A DNA stretch of 64,000 bases from Rhodoferax sp. TS-BS-61-7 (GTDB taxonomy: Bacteria; Pseudomonadota; Gammaproteobacteria; Burkholderiales; Burkholderiaceae_C): NCBI RefSeq assembly GCF_002943465.1, contig NZ_PTQY01000002.1, positions 536,501 through 600,500 of the forward strand. Reading direction: 5' to 3'. Below the pieces are notes generated by a model that was not told the origin of the DNA, did not search any database, and saw only the letters and a program-made list of their open reading frames with translations. The translations under genes were made by a program, and so were the position numbers. Below are positions 26,033 through 35,502 of this stretch, piece by piece. Within the stretch, counting starts at the first letter, position 1; each line of letters starts with the position of its first letter.

Positions 26033-26542
26033 TTACTTCACGCCCATGTAGTCTTTTTTGCCTACTTCCACGCCGTTGTGGCGCAGCAGTGCATAGGCCG
26101 TGGTCACGTGGAAGAAAAACTGGGGCAGGCCGTAGTGGAGCAGGTAGGTGGAGGCGTCAAAACGGCGTTCACGTGGCGTGCCGGCCTGGATGACGATCTC
26201 ACGGCTGTGGGGCTTGTCGAACAGGCTGGCGTCCAACCCGCTGATGAAGGTCACCACCGTGGCAATGCGGGTTTGCAGCTCGGCAAAGGTCAGCTCGCTG
26301 TCGGGCATCACCGGCACGTCCACACCGGCCAGGCGGGCGCAGGCGCCCTTGGCAAAGTCGGTGGCAATCATCACCTGGCGCAACAACGGAAACATGTCGG
26401 GGTACAGGCGCGCTTGCAGCAGGGCGTTGGGGTCGATCTTTTTGGCCGTGGCGTGTTCTTCAGCCTTATGCAACACACCGCTCAGGGCTTGCAGCATTTG
26501 TTTGAAAACGGGGATGGAGGCGGTGTAGAGGGCGTCGGTCAT
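26033..26542 (-). CDS. DUF1993 family protein
   Basis: 169 residues from the ATG at 26542, with AAGGAA ten bases upstream; the frame is open further upstream but unlike any protein. The N-terminus (ALYTASIPVFKQMLQALSGVLHKAEEHA) and the PDMFPLLRQVMIATDFAKG segment are typical of DUF1993, a helical-bundle family. Function unknown. It ends beside a Family A repeat. Confidence 0.83.
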   Translation of the reverse strand: MTDALYTASIPVFKQMLQALSGVLHKAEEHATAKKIDPNALLQARLYPDMFPLLRQVMIATDFAKGACARLAGVDVPVMPDSELTFAELQTRIATVVTFISGLDASLFDKPHSREIVIQAGTPRERRFDASTYLLHYGLPQFFFHVTTAYALLRHNGVEVGKKDYMGVK

Positions 26543-26618
26543 GGGCAGGGTTCCTTCAAAAGAGGGCGAAGCGTAACAAGCTTGCGGCATCTGTGCCGCA
26601 AGAAGGGAATAGGGCAGT

Positions 26619-27803
26619 TCAGCGCAAAGGTCCCAGGCGCCACAGCGAGGTGACTTCTGCCGCGCGCGCAGCGTGCAGGGCGTCAGTGCCCTCCGTAGCT
26701 TTGGGGTGCAGGGGCTTGGCATCGCGCCGGCCCAGCACCTGCAGCCCGGCTGCGGCAAAAGCAGCCAGCAGTTCCTCGCGGCTGCGCAGGCCCAGGTGTT
26801 CGGCCAGGTCGGACAGGATGAGCCAGCCCTCGCCACCGGGTGCCAGGTGGGCTGCCAAGCCATTCAAAAAGCCCAGCAGCATCTGGCTGTTTTCGTCGTA
26901 CACCGCGTATTCAATGGGCGAGCTGGGCCGGGCGGGCAGCCAGGGCGGGTTGCATACCACCAGCGAAGCCTGGCCTTCGGGGAATAGATTGGCCTGCAGC
27001 AGCGTCACCTGAGCTGCCACGCCCAGCTGGTCGATATTGGCTCGGGCACAGGCCAGGGCGCGTGGATCTTGGTCGGTAGCGACCAAGCTGGCCACGCCAC
27101 GGCGTGCCAGCAGGGCTGCCAGCACGCCGGTGCCGGTGCCAATGTCAAAGGCCAGCAGGGCGTTGCCCTTGGGCAGTGGGGTGGTGGCAACCAAATCAAT
27201 GTATTCACCGCGCACGGGGGAGAACACGCCGTAGTGCGGGTGGATGCGGTTGTGGGGGGCGGCACCCAGGGCGGGAATCTCCACCCCCTTTTTGCGCCAT
27301 TCGTGCGCGCTGGTCATGCCCAGCAGGTCGCGCAGGCTGGCCACGCAGGCGCCGTCTTCCGCCACCACCGGGCCCCAGGCCTCGGTGCAGGCTTTGCGCG
27401 CATCGGGCGCGCGGCGCAGCGGGATGCTGTAGTCGGCGTTGAAGGGCAGCAGCACCATGGCCAACACGCGGGCGCGCTGCGCCTGCGCTTGGCGGTGCAG
27501 GTTAAAGCTGTCGGCAGGGGACGCAGGCGGCTTGTGGATGGCCGCACCTTTGGCGGCGCGTTGTTTGCGCTGCGGGGTCTTGTCAATGCGGCGGGCCAAG
27601 GCTTGCAGCAACTGGCGGGCGTTCTGAAAATCGCCGCGCCAGAGCAGGGCCGTGCCTTCGCAGGCCAGGTGGTAGGCGTCGTCGGCCGTGGTGGTGTCGT
27701 CGGCCAGCACCACGCGTTTGGGCGGTGCGGCACCGCGCTCGGAGCGCCACAGGGCGGAGCAGGCTTGGCCGGCTTCGGTCCAGTGGATATGAGAGAGAGA
27801 CAT
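26619..27803 (-). CDS. Class I SAM-dependent methyltransferase with NPPW motif
   Basis: 394 residues. The SAM motif FDIGTGTGVLAALLARRG is near 217-234 and the catalytic motif VVCNPPWLP near 280, a form seen in N-methyltransferases that modify bases or glutamine (RsmC/RlmG/PrmC-like). The N-terminal ~180 residues are an additional domain with an Arg/Lys/Ala-rich linker, possibly for RNA or substrate recognition. It is likely an RNA or protein methyltransferase; the exact target cannot be assigned. Glutathione reductase lies 12 bases upstream on the same strand. Confidence 0.85.
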   Translation of the reverse strand: MSLSHIHWTEAGQACSALWRSERGAAPPKRVVLADDTTTADDAYHLACEGTALLWRGDFQNARQLLQALARRIDKTPQRKQRAAKGAAIHKPPASPADSFNLHRQAQAQRARVLAMVLLPFNADYSIPLRRAPDARKACTEAWGPVVAEDGACVASLRDLLGMTSAHEWRKKGVEIPALGAAPHNRIHPHYGVFSPVRGEYIDLVATTPLPKGNALLAFDIGTGTGVLAALLARRGVASLVATDQDPRALACARANIDQLGVAAQVTLLQANLFPEGQASLVVCNPPWLPARPSSPIEYAVYDENSQMLLGFLNGLAAHLAPGGEGWLILSDLAEHLGLRSREELLAAFAAAGLQVLGRRDAKPLHPKATEGTDALHAARAAEVTSLWRLGPLR

Positions 27804-27815
27804 GGTCAGGGGTTC

Positions 27816-29180
27816 TTACAAGTTGTGGCGCACAGCAGGTGTGCGCATGGTGACCAGCTCTTCGGCGGCCGTGGGGTGGACCGCGAGCGTAGCATCCAGC
27901 GCGGCCTTGGTGGCCTGCAGCTGCAGGGCAACCCCCACCAGCTGCGCCATCTCGCCCGTGTCGGGCCCCACGGCGTGGAAACCCAGCACGCGGTCGGTGT
28001 CGCGGTCTACCAGCAGTTTGAGCAGCATCTTGCCAGTGTGGCCAGAGAGTGTGGCCTTGAGCGGACGGAAGCTTGCGCGGTACACATCCAGCCGCTGGTG
28101 GCTTTTGAGCGCCTGTTCTTCGGTCAGCCCCACCACACCGGCCTCGGGTGTGGTGAACACGGCCGTGGGAATCAGCGTGTGGTCCACACGGCGCGGTGTG
28201 CCGCCAAACACGGTGTCGGCAAAGGCATGGCCTTCGCGGATGGCCATGGGCGTGAGGTTGACGCGATTGGTCACGTCCCCCACAGCGTAAATGCCGGGTA
28301 CAGCCGTCTGGCTGAAGTCGTCCACCGGAATGGCACCATGGGCATCCAGCGTGATACCCACGTCCTCTAGCCCCAGGCCCTGGGTGTTGGGCCGACGGCC
28401 CAGCGCCCGCAGCACACAGTCCACCGCCACGGTGTCGCCGTTGTCCAGTTGCACCTGAAGGGCCCCATCCGCACGGGCAATGGACTGCACCTCGCGGCCA
28501 AAGCGGAACTGCAGGCCGCTGTGCGCCATCTCGGCCGCCAGATGCCGGCGCATCTCGTCGTCAAAGCCGCGCAAGATTTGCTCGCCACGCACCACCACGG
28601 TCACCTCGGCGCCCAGCAATTGCAGCACACAGGCCAGCTCCAGCGCGATGTAACCCGCACCTTGCACCACCACACGGCGGGGCAGGGCCTCCAGGTCAAA
28701 GAAACCATTGGAGTCAATCGCCAGTTCATGCCCCGGAATGTCCGGCCCCCTCGCCGGCTGTGCGCCGGTTGCTATCAAAATGTGTTTGGCCTGGTAGTGC
28801 ATACCGTTGGACAGCTGCACGGTGTTGCGGTCCACCAGCGTGGCCCGGCCTTGCAGAATCTGCACGCCGGCATTGCCCAGGTTGCTGCGGTAAATGCCTT
28901 CCAGGCGGGCCACCTCGGCATCGCGCCGGGTCTTGAGCGTGGCCCAGTCAAAACGCGGCGCATCCAGCGTCCAGCCAAAACCGGCGGCCTCTTCAAACTC
29001 CTGCGCGAAGCGCGATGCGTAGACCATGAGCTTCTTGGGTACACAACCACGGATCACGCAGGTGCCGCCCATGCGGTATTCCTCGGCCAGGGCCACACGG
29101 GCGCCATGGTTGGCTGCAATGCGGGCGGCGCGCACACCGCCAGAGCCGCCCCCAATGACGATGAGATCGAACTGCTCCAT
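27816..29180 (-). CDS. gor: Glutathione-disulfide reductase
   Basis: 454-residue flavoprotein disulfide reductase. FAD loop GGGSGGVRAAR at 10-20, redox-active pair in GGTCVIRGCVPKKL, NADPH-binding VVQGAGYIALELA with the Arg-containing VVVRGEQILRGFD typical of NADPH-specific glutathione reductase, and the C-terminal catalytic HPTAAEE. It reduces glutathione disulfide, keeping thiols reduced in the cytoplasm, and could support the GST encoded upstream in the window. Confidence 0.94.
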   Translation of the reverse strand: MEQFDLIVIGGGSGGVRAARIAANHGARVALAEEYRMGGTCVIRGCVPKKLMVYASRFAQEFEEAAGFGWTLDAPRFDWATLKTRRDAEVARLEGIYRSNLGNAGVQILQGRATLVDRNTVQLSNGMHYQAKHILIATGAQPARGPDIPGHELAIDSNGFFDLEALPRRVVVQGAGYIALELACVLQLLGAEVTVVVRGEQILRGFDDEMRRHLAAEMAHSGLQFRFGREVQSIARADGALQVQLDNGDTVAVDCVLRALGRRPNTQGLGLEDVGITLDAHGAIPVDDFSQTAVPGIYAVGDVTNRVNLTPMAIREGHAFADTVFGGTPRRVDHTLIPTAVFTTPEAGVVGLTEEQALKSHQRLDVYRASFRPLKATLSGHTGKMLLKLLVDRDTDRVLGFHAVGPDTGEMAQLVGVALQLQATKAALDATLAVHPTAAEELVTMRTPAVRHNL

Positions 29181-29216
29181 AAACTCCCTTGTGGATGTGG
29201 TGCTGCAGGCGCAGGG

Positions 29217-29966
29217 TTACAGCTGGCCCGCGTACTTTTTCAGAATGGCGTCGTACACGCCGTTGCTCTGAATGGTTTTGAGGCCCAGGTTAAACCGGTC
29301 GCGGATGACCGAATCCTTGAACACCGCCTTGCGCGGGTTGGGCGGAAAGATGGCGTGGATGGTGATGGGCTGGCTCACATCCACTTTGGGGTCCAGCTGG
29401 GTGCTGAGGTAACGAAAAATGCGCCGGTCGCCCACCACCACGTCCACACGCTGGGTGTAGAGCAGATTGTTCTGGATGATTTGCTGCGAATACTCTTTGT
29501 AGTTGGTGTGGTTGAGCACCAGGGCTTTGAAACGCTCACCCAGAATGACTTCTGCGTTCTGGAACGCCGCCACCGAGTGGTTGGCCAGGTCTTCGATGCG
29601 TTTGATCTGGAGGTTGCGCGAGGCCAGCGTGATGGCCACGTTCTGGTAGACGATGTAGGGCTCGGAAAAATAATCGTTGCCGCCTATGCCTTCGTCCACG
29701 GTCAGCAGCACATCGAGCTGGCCGGCCCGTTGCATGGCCAGGCCCCGCGCCGGGGGGAACTGCAGCCCGACCATCTTGTACCCCGCGGCGGCCAGCGCCT
29801 GCTCGGCAATCTCCACCTCGATGCCTTCCTTGCCGGACTCCAAGACGTAAGGCGGCTTGGTCAGGCCCATGCCCACGCGCAAGTCAATGGCCCACGCGGA
29901 GCCATTGGCACCCAGCGCCCACAGGCAGCAACAGGCACTTACAAACAGGGAACGGAGCCAGAGCAT
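29217..29966 (-). CDS. Periplasmic substrate-binding protein (SBP_bac_3 family)
   Basis: 249 residues with a signal peptide (LFVSACCCLWALGANGSAWA). The mature part begins LRVGMGLTKPPYVLESGKEG and continues GIEVEIAEQALAAAGY, the pattern of polar amino acid binding proteins. No transporter membrane or ATPase gene is adjacent, so it may feed a distant transporter or act in sensing. It is divergent from tex with about 88 bases between them. Confidence 0.87.
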   Translation of the reverse strand: MLWLRSLFVSACCCLWALGANGSAWAIDLRVGMGLTKPPYVLESGKEGIEVEIAEQALAAAGYKMVGLQFPPARGLAMQRAGQLDVLLTVDEGIGGNDYFSEPYIVYQNVAITLASRNLQIKRIEDLANHSVAAFQNAEVILGERFKALVLNHTNYKEYSQQIIQNNLLYTQRVDVVVGDRRIFRYLSTQLDPKVDVSQPITIHAIFPPNPRKAVFKDSVIRDRFNLGLKTIQSNGVYDAILKKYAGQL

Positions 29967-30054
29967 GGGCGCAGTTTACGCCCGGCAGGCTGTGGCACAC
30001 TCCCGCCCTTGATTGATTCCCCGCTGGCCGCACTGGCTCAGCCCATTTTTCGCA

Positions 30055-32484
30055 ATGCAGAAAATCATCGCGCAAATCGCGCAAGAAATTCAGGTTCGCC
30101 CGCAACAAGTCGAGTCCGCCGTGGCCCTGCTGGACGAGGGCGCGACCGTGCCCTTTATCGCCCGCTACCGCAAGGAAGTGACCGGCGGGCTGGACGACAT
30201 CCAGCTGCGCGAGCTGGAAACCCGCCTGTCCTACCTGCGCGAGCTGCGCGACCGCAAAGAAGCCGTGTGCAAAGCGATTGACGAGCAGGGCAAGCTCACG
30301 CCCACGCTGATGGCCGCCATCCACAACGCTGCCACGAAGCAGGAAGTGGAAGACATTTACCTGCCGTTCAAGCTCAAGCGCCGCACCAAGGGCCAACTGG
30401 CCAAGGAAGCCGGGCTGGAGCCGCTGGCAGATGCGCTGTTTGCCAACCCCACGCTGGTGCCCGCGGATGCGGCGCAGGCCTACATCAAGCCTCCGCTCAC
30501 GCCTGAGCAGATCGCCGACAAGCAGCCCGATTTTTCCACCGTGTTTGCGGTGCTGGATGGTGTGCGCGATCTGCTGAGTGAACGCTGGGCCGAAGATCCA
30601 GTGCTGGTGCAGGACTTGCGCGCCTGGCTGTGGCATGAAGGCCTGCTGCAAAGCAAGCTGGCCGAGGGCAAGGACGAAAACAACGCCGATGTGTCCAAGT
30701 TCCGCGATTACTTTGACTACGATGAGCCCATTGGCCGCGTGCCCAGCCACCGTGCGCTGGCCGTGTTCCGCGGGCGTTCGCTGGACATTCTGGACGCCAA
30801 ACTGGTACTTCCAGAGTCAAATATGCCTCTAGCCCCCGTGGCTACTGCGCTAGCAGCTCCTAAAAAAGTAGCAACGCCAGCGGTCTCTCTGGCCGAAGGC
30901 CGCATTGCCCTGAAGCTGGGCTGGAGCCACCAGGGCCGCGCGGCCGACGACCTGATCCGCAAATGCGTGGGTTGGACCTGGAAGGTGAAGCTGAGTCTGT
31001 CCACCGAACGCGACCTGTTTGCCAAGCTGCGTGAAGACGCGGAGAAGGTAGCCATCAAGGTGTTCGCCGACAACCTGCGCGACCTGTTGCTGGCGGCGCC
31101 CGCGGGCCCGCGTGTCGTGATGGGCCTGGACCCTGGCATCCGGACTGGCGTGAAAGTGGCCGTGGTCGATTCCACCGGCAAACTGGTGGAAACCGCCACC
31201 GTGTTCCCGCACGAGCCGCGCAAGGACTGGGAAGGCTCTCTGCACACGCTGGGCAAGCTCTGCGCCAAACACGGCGTGAACCTGATTGCGATTGGCAACG
31301 GCACGGCGAGCCGCGAGACCGACAAGCTGGCCGGCGACCTGATCAAGCTGCTGGCCAAGATGGCTGTGCAAGCCGGTGCACCAGAGATCAAGGTGGAGAA
31401 GGTTGTGGTGTCCGAAGCTGGCGCCTCGGTGTACTCCGCCAGCGAATTTGCCTCGCAAGAGATGCCCGATGTAGACGTGAGCCTGCGTGGCGCGGCCTCC
31501 ATCGCACGCCGCCTGCAAGACCCGCTGGCCGAACTCGTGAAGATTGACCCCAAGAGCATTGGCGTGGGCCAGTACCAGCACGATGTGAACCAGAGTGAAC
31601 TGGCCAAGACGCTGGACACGGTGGTCGAAGATTGCGTGAACTCGGTCGGTGTGGATCTGAACACGGCCAGCGTGCCGCTATTGAGCCGCGTGTCCGGCCT
31701 CTCCAGCACCGTGGCCAAGGCCGTGGTGCGCTGGCGTGAGGCCAATGGCGCGTTTGGCAGTCGCCAGGACCTGATGAAGGTGACCGGCCTGGGTGCCAAG
31801 ACCTTCGAGCAGAGCGCGGGCTTCCTGCGCATCCGCGGTGGGAGCAACCCGCTGGACATGACCGGCGTGCACCCCGAAACCTACCCGGTGGTGGAGCAAA
31901 TCATTGCCAAGTCCGGCAAGCCGGTGGCCGAGATCATGGGTCGGGCTGACATGCTCAAAACCCTGCGCCCCGAGCTGTTCGCCAACGAGCAGTTTGGCGT
32001 GATCACCGTCAAGGACATCTTCACCGAGCTGGAAAAACCCGGCCGTGACCCGCGCCCGGACTTCAAGGTGGCCCGCTTCAACGACGGTGTGGAAGACATT
32101 GCCGACCTGAAAGAGGGAATGATTCTGGAAGGCACCGTCAGCAACGTGGCCCAGTTCGGCGCGTTTATCGACCTGGGTGTGCACCAGGACGGTCTGGTCC
32201 ACGTGAGCCAGCTGGCGCACAAGTTCGTCAACGATGCGCGTGAGGTGGTCAAGACCGGCGACATCGTCAAGGTGCAGGTGGTGGAAGTGGACGTGGCGCG
32301 CAAACGTATTGCGTTGACCATGAAAATTGGCGCGGCGCCCGCCCGCGCGCCAGGTGACAGGGCAGGGGACAACCGCTACCAGGGGCCTGCACGGGGCGAA
32401 CGCCAGCAGGGCAGCTACCGCGACAACAACGCCCCCGCCGGTAATTCGGCCATGGCCAGCGCTTTTGCCAAGCTCAAACGCTAA
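30055..32484 (+). CDS. tex: Tex transcription accessory protein
   Basis: 809 residues from the ATG at 30055. N-terminal Tex domain (VRPQQVESAVALLDEGATVPFIARYRK split across about 12-38), a YqgF-like RNase H fold beginning at VVMGLDPGIRTGVKVAV, HhH repeats (GLSSTVAKAVVRWREANGAF), and a C-terminal S1 RNA-binding domain (EGTVSNVAQFGAFIDLG to IALTMKI) with a Gly/Arg-rich tail. An in-frame Family A repeat (30826-30873) encodes an Ala/Pro/Val-rich insert near residues 258-274. Tex acts in transcription and RNA handling. Confidence 0.95.
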   Translation: MQKIIAQIAQEIQVRPQQVESAVALLDEGATVPFIARYRKEVTGGLDDIQLRELETRLSYLRELRDRKEAVCKAIDEQGKLTPTLMAAIHNAATKQEVEDIYLPFKLKRRTKGQLAKEAGLEPLADALFANPTLVPADAAQAYIKPPLTPEQIADKQPDFSTVFAVLDGVRDLLSERWAEDPVLVQDLRAWLWHEGLLQSKLAEGKDENNADVSKFRDYFDYDEPIGRVPSHRALAVFRGRSLDILDAKLVLPESNMPLAPVATALAAPKKVATPAVSLAEGRIALKLGWSHQGRAADDLIRKCVGWTWKVKLSLSTERDLFAKLREDAEKVAIKVFADNLRDLLLAAPAGPRVVMGLDPGIRTGVKVAVVDSTGKLVETATVFPHEPRKDWEGSLHTLGKLCAKHGVNLIAIGNGTASRETDKLAGDLIKLLAKMAVQAGAPEIKVEKVVVSEAGASVYSASEFASQEMPDVDVSLRGAASIARRLQDPLAELVKIDPKSIGVGQYQHDVNQSELAKTLDTVVEDCVNSVGVDLNTASVPLLSRVSGLSSTVAKAVVRWREANGAFGSRQDLMKVTGLGAKTFEQSAGFLRIRGGSNPLDMTGVHPETYPVVEQIIAKSGKPVAEIMGRADMLKTLRPELFANEQFGVITVKDIFTELEKPGRDPRPDFKVARFNDGVEDIADLKEGMILEGTVSNVAQFGAFIDLGVHQDGLVHVSQLAHKFVNDAREVVKTGDIVKVQVVEVDVARKRIALTMKIGAAPARAPGDRAGDNRYQGPARGERQQGSYRDNNAPAGNSAMASAFAKLKR
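30826..30873 (+). repeat. Family A repeat, in frame in tex
   Basis: CCTCTAGCCCCCGTGG...TGCGCTAGCAGCTCCTAAA...AGTAGCA. Since Tex is highly conserved, the inserted peptide should stand out clearly in an alignment. Confidence 0.8.
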
Positions 32485-32628
32485 GCGACCACCGCACATT
32501 CAATGCCCAAAGTGTGAACTAGTTCCGCTTTTTGCACCCGCCCTAGTCCACTCGGACCAGGGCGGCCCACCCGGGGCAGGGGACAATAGGGTCTAGTCAG
32601 TTCTGGCTACGCTCTCAGGGAATTTTCA

Positions 32629-33345
32629 ATGACATTGCGCACCGCTTCTTCCATTTTTTTGGCCTCCGCTTTGCTGGCCCCCGTGTTGTCGGCCCAAGCG
32701 GCATTGACCTCTTCGGTGACCAACACGGCCTACAGCCCCCTCGCAGCGGCCCACACCATTAATTTTGGCAATACCGATGCCCCGGGCCAAAGCGAAAACT
32801 CCAACGCGGTGGCTGGCAAGGCAAAGACGGGTGACACCTTGTTGCAAGGTACCCTGGCCGGTGTGGACTACAAGTACGTTGACGGCGCGCTGTTCAACAA
32901 CACCATCCTGATCCAAAACACCGCAGCCCGCCCCGTGGGCGCCACAGGCAATTACTTTTCGGTGGGTATCGACTCCCACCAAAAGGGCCCCTCCACACTT
33001 ACTTTCAGCAGCGGGCTGAGCTACTTTGGCTTCTTGTGGGGTTCTCCAGACGCGAGCAACACCGTCACGTTCTGGAACGGCACGACCCAGCTGGCCTCTT
33101 ACACCGGCACCGCCGTCAAGTCCAACGCCAATGGCGACCAGGCCTATGCCCGTTACTTCGGTGTCACGGCCTCCGGTGGTGATGTCATCACCAAGGTGGT
33201 GTTCAGCGCGTCCAGCAATGCGTTTGAGAGCGACAACCACGCCTTCATCAGCGCTGTGCCCGAGCCAGAAACCTACGCCATGCTGCTGGCTGGCCTGGGC
33301 CTGATGGGCGTGGTGGCGCGCCGCAAGCGCCAGTTGCGCCGCTAA
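32629..33345 (+). CDS. PEP-CTERM sorting domain-containing exported protein
   Basis: 238 residues: signal peptide (SSIFLASALLAPVLSAQA), a Ser/Thr/Asn-rich exported domain, and a C-terminal PEP-CTERM tail VPEPETYAMLLAGLGLMGVV followed by ARRKRQLRR. Such proteins are processed by an exosortase at the inner membrane and linked to exopolysaccharide or outer-surface export; no exosortase gene is in this window. AGGGA lies eight bases upstream. A strong terminator follows. Confidence 0.92.
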   Translation: MTLRTASSIFLASALLAPVLSAQAALTSSVTNTAYSPLAAAHTINFGNTDAPGQSENSNAVAGKAKTGDTLLQGTLAGVDYKYVDGALFNNTILIQNTAARPVGATGNYFSVGIDSHQKGPSTLTFSSGLSYFGFLWGSPDASNTVTFWNGTTQLASYTGTAVKSNANGDQAYARYFGVTASGGDVITKVVFSASSNAFESDNHAFISAVPEPETYAMLLAGLGLMGVVARRKRQLRR

Positions 33346-33365
33346 AACCAGCCCGCGCCCTTTGT

Positions 33366-33394
33366 AAAACCCCGCTTCTGCGGGGTTTTGTTTT
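33366..33394 (+). terminator. Rho-independent terminator after PEP-CTERM gene
   Basis: AAAACCCCGC / GCGGGGTTTT stem, TTCT loop, T-rich tail, 20 bases after the stop. Confidence 0.92.
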
Positions 33395-33465
33395 TGTGAC
33401 TCCGTTGGCCGCGCAGGGATAGATAATCAGCGCATCCCCAAAAGTTGGTTGAGGAGACCGTGGCC

Positions 33466-34272
33466 ATGAAACTCAGTGCATTGCTGGAGCAGCAGTTCGA
33501 TCTGCCCAGCATCCCCAAAGTGGTGGCACTGCTGCTGAATGAACTGGCCCGCCCCGAAATTGACCTCAAGAAGGTCACCCAACTGATCAGCACCGACCCG
33601 GCACTGACCACCCGGCTACTGCAGCTGGCCAATTCCCCTTTTTTTCAGCTCTCGGGCCGCATCAACAGCGTCTCGGAGGCACTGGCGCTGCTCGACCTGA
33701 GCCAGGTGCGCACCATGGCCCAGGCCGCGGCCACCGGGGCCTCGCTCAAGGCGGTGCCGGGCATCCAGTTGCAGCAGTTCTGGGACTACAGCCTGAACGT
33801 GGCGCGCGTCTCGCGCTCGCTGGCCGGGGTGGTGCGGCTGAACCAGCAGGCTGCCTTTACCTGTGGGTTGATCCACGCCGTGGGGGAGCTGGCCATGCAC
33901 TTGGCCATGCCCGACATCACCGCCGTGCTGGACGAGGACGTGCACCCGCTGGGCATGAACCGGGCCACGCAGGAGCGCAAGCTGCTGGGTTACTGCTATG
34001 CCAGCGTGGGGGCCGGTTATGCCCGTATGTGGCAGTTTCCGCAGCCCATGGTGGATGCACTGGAGCACCAGTACGCCCCGTTTGAAAACCATGTGTATGA
34101 GCCACTGGCGGGGGTGATCCACCTGGCGGCCTGGCGCGCCCGTGGCAAGGAGGCGCGGCTGACCCAGCGCGGCTTGGCCGTCACCTTTCCGGGCTCCGTG
34201 GGCCTGGCTCTGGGCCTGGACATCGACATGGTGTTGCAACAAGACCCGTTCGACTGGACGGCATATACATGA
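33466..34272 (+). CDS. HDOD domain protein
   Basis: 268 residues from the ATG at 33466, GAGGAG upstream. The HDOD fold starts at LPSIPKVVALLLNEL, with STDPALTTRLLQLANSPFF and a region around CGLIHAVGELAMHLAMP where catalytic HD enzymes carry metal ligands; the tandem HD pair is not intact, as is normal for HDOD proteins. These are regulatory domains in signalling, often tied to c-di-GMP or stress. A Family B repeat lies right after the stop. Confidence 0.9.
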   Translation: MKLSALLEQQFDLPSIPKVVALLLNELARPEIDLKKVTQLISTDPALTTRLLQLANSPFFQLSGRINSVSEALALLDLSQVRTMAQAAATGASLKAVPGIQLQQFWDYSLNVARVSRSLAGVVRLNQQAAFTCGLIHAVGELAMHLAMPDITAVLDEDVHPLGMNRATQERKLLGYCYASVGAGYARMWQFPQPMVDALEHQYAPFENHVYEPLAGVIHLAAWRARGKEARLTQRGLAVTFPGSVGLALGLDIDMVLQQDPFDWTAYT

Positions 34273-34273
34273 G

Positions 34274-34316
34274 CCTCCCAAGGGGGCCCTCGCGCCTTGG
34301 GGCGACCCGGCGGCGC
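34274..34316 (-). repeat. Family B GC-rich repeat, intergenic copy
   Basis: Reverse complement reads GCGCCGCCGGGTCGCCCCAA then GGCGCGAGGGCCCCCTTGGG, matching the copy within the AidB-like gene at 17781. Confidence 0.75.
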
Positions 34317-34344
34317 GTTGGTTTTCTCTGATTGAATTTTTAGC

Positions 34345-35502
34345 ATGCAGGCACTTCATATTTACGCGGGCCCCAAGGCCCGGGCGGCACTGGCCGCCAA
34401 CGGGCTACAGCCCGAGCACATTCGCACCATTCCCGGTGCCGCTGGCGGGCCCAAAGGCCTGATCCTGGGCGCGCTGGACCGGTTTATTTTTGGCGACTGG
34501 CTCACACGCTCGCAGCAGCCGGTGGACCTGGTGGGCGCGTCCATCGGTGCCTGGCGCATGGCCAGTGCCTGCCTGAACGATCCGGCCGCCGCCTTTGCCA
34601 GGCTGGAGCATGACTACATCCACCAGCACTACGAGCTGGCACCTGGGCAAAAGCGCGTGAGTGCCGAGCAGATCAGCGAGACCTTTGGTCACAACCTGCA
34701 GGCCTTTTATGGCGGCCGCGTGCCCGAGGTGCTACAGCACCCCCGCTACCGGCTGCACATCGTGACCTCGCGCGGGCGCCACATGCTGCGCACCGAGCAC
34801 GGTCTGCGCACACCGCTGGGTTACCTGGGGGCGTTTCTAACCAACACCGTGCACCGCAAGGCCATGGGTGCCTGGCTGGAGCGGGTGGTGTTTTCCAGCC
34901 CGCACGCCGTGCCCGGAGCCGCCTGTGCGCCCCTGCCTTTTGCCACCGGCGACTACCGCACACGCCAGGTTGCACTGAGCGAGGCCAACTTCAACCCGGC
35001 CTTGCAGGCGAGTTGCTCCATTCCCTTTGTGCTCAAGGCCATCCACAACATTCCCGGCGCCCCCCATGGCGCCTACTGGGACGGCGGTATCACCGACTAC
35101 CACCTGCACCTGAACTATCCCGGCGCCGCAGGCGCTACAAAAACAGGAGCTGCTCGCGCAGACTCCACAAGGGCTGGTGGCACTTTTGACACCAAAGGGC
35201 TGGTGCTGTACCCGCACTTTCAGAAGAGTGTGGTGCCGGGTTGGCTGGACAAGGGGCTCAAGTGGCGCCACGGTTCCACCACGTTTCTGGACACCATGGT
35301 GCTGCTGGCACCCAACCCTGAGTGGGTGAAAACTTTACCAAACAGCAAACTTCCGGACCGTACAGACTTTACGCATTACGGCAATGATCTGGCAGCACGG
35401 GTAAAGGCATGGACTGCCGCCACCCGTGCCAGCCAGCAGATGGTGGACGAGTTCATCGCCTGGCTGCACAAGCCCGACATGAACCTGGTACGCCCTCTAT
35501 GA
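34345..35502 (+). CDS. Patatin-like phospholipase
   Basis: 385 residues. The nucleophile motif G-x-S-x-G appears as GASIGAW (Ser near 67), the oxyanion Gly-rich loop as PGAAGGPKG (near 30-38), and the catalytic Asp as DGGITD (near 249). It probably hydrolyses acyl esters of lipids. A Family A repeat (35131-35182) encodes an Ala/Thr-rich insert shortly after the catalytic Asp. Its stop overlaps the start of the following hydrolase gene (ATGA). Confidence 0.88.
   Translation: MQALHIYAGPKARAALAANGLQPEHIRTIPGAAGGPKGLILGALDRFIFGDWLTRSQQPVDLVGASIGAWRMASACLNDPAAAFARLEHDYIHQHYELAPGQKRVSAEQISETFGHNLQAFYGGRVPEVLQHPRYRLHIVTSRGRHMLRTEHGLRTPLGYLGAFLTNTVHRKAMGAWLERVVFSSPHAVPGAACAPLPFATGDYRTRQVALSEANFNPALQASCSIPFVLKAIHNIPGAPHGAYWDGGITDYHLHLNYPGAAGATKTGAARADSTRAGGTFDTKGLVLYPHFQKSVVPGWLDKGLKWRHGSTTFLDTMVLLAPNPEWVKTLPNSKLPDRTDFTHYGNDLAARVKAWTAATRASQQMVDEFIAWLHKPDMNLVRPL
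35131..35182 (-). repeat. Family A repeat, in frame in patatin gene
   Basis: Minus-strand reading gives AGCCCTTGTGGA...GCGCGAGCAGCTCCT...TGTAGCG, the repeat's block order. Confidence 0.7.

Noticed and set aside
28751..28790. GTTGCTATCAAAATG in the glutathione reductase gene resembling the ~50-bp repeat
   Set aside because: Only one block matches, and the encoded residues are the conserved ATGAQPARGPDIPG region, so no insertion is evident.
28449..30281. Long plus-strand open frame (610 codons) across the glutathione reductase and binding-protein genes
   Set aside because: It is antisense to two clearly recognisable genes; its His/Gly/Val-rich composition is the usual product of reading GC-rich coding DNA backwards.
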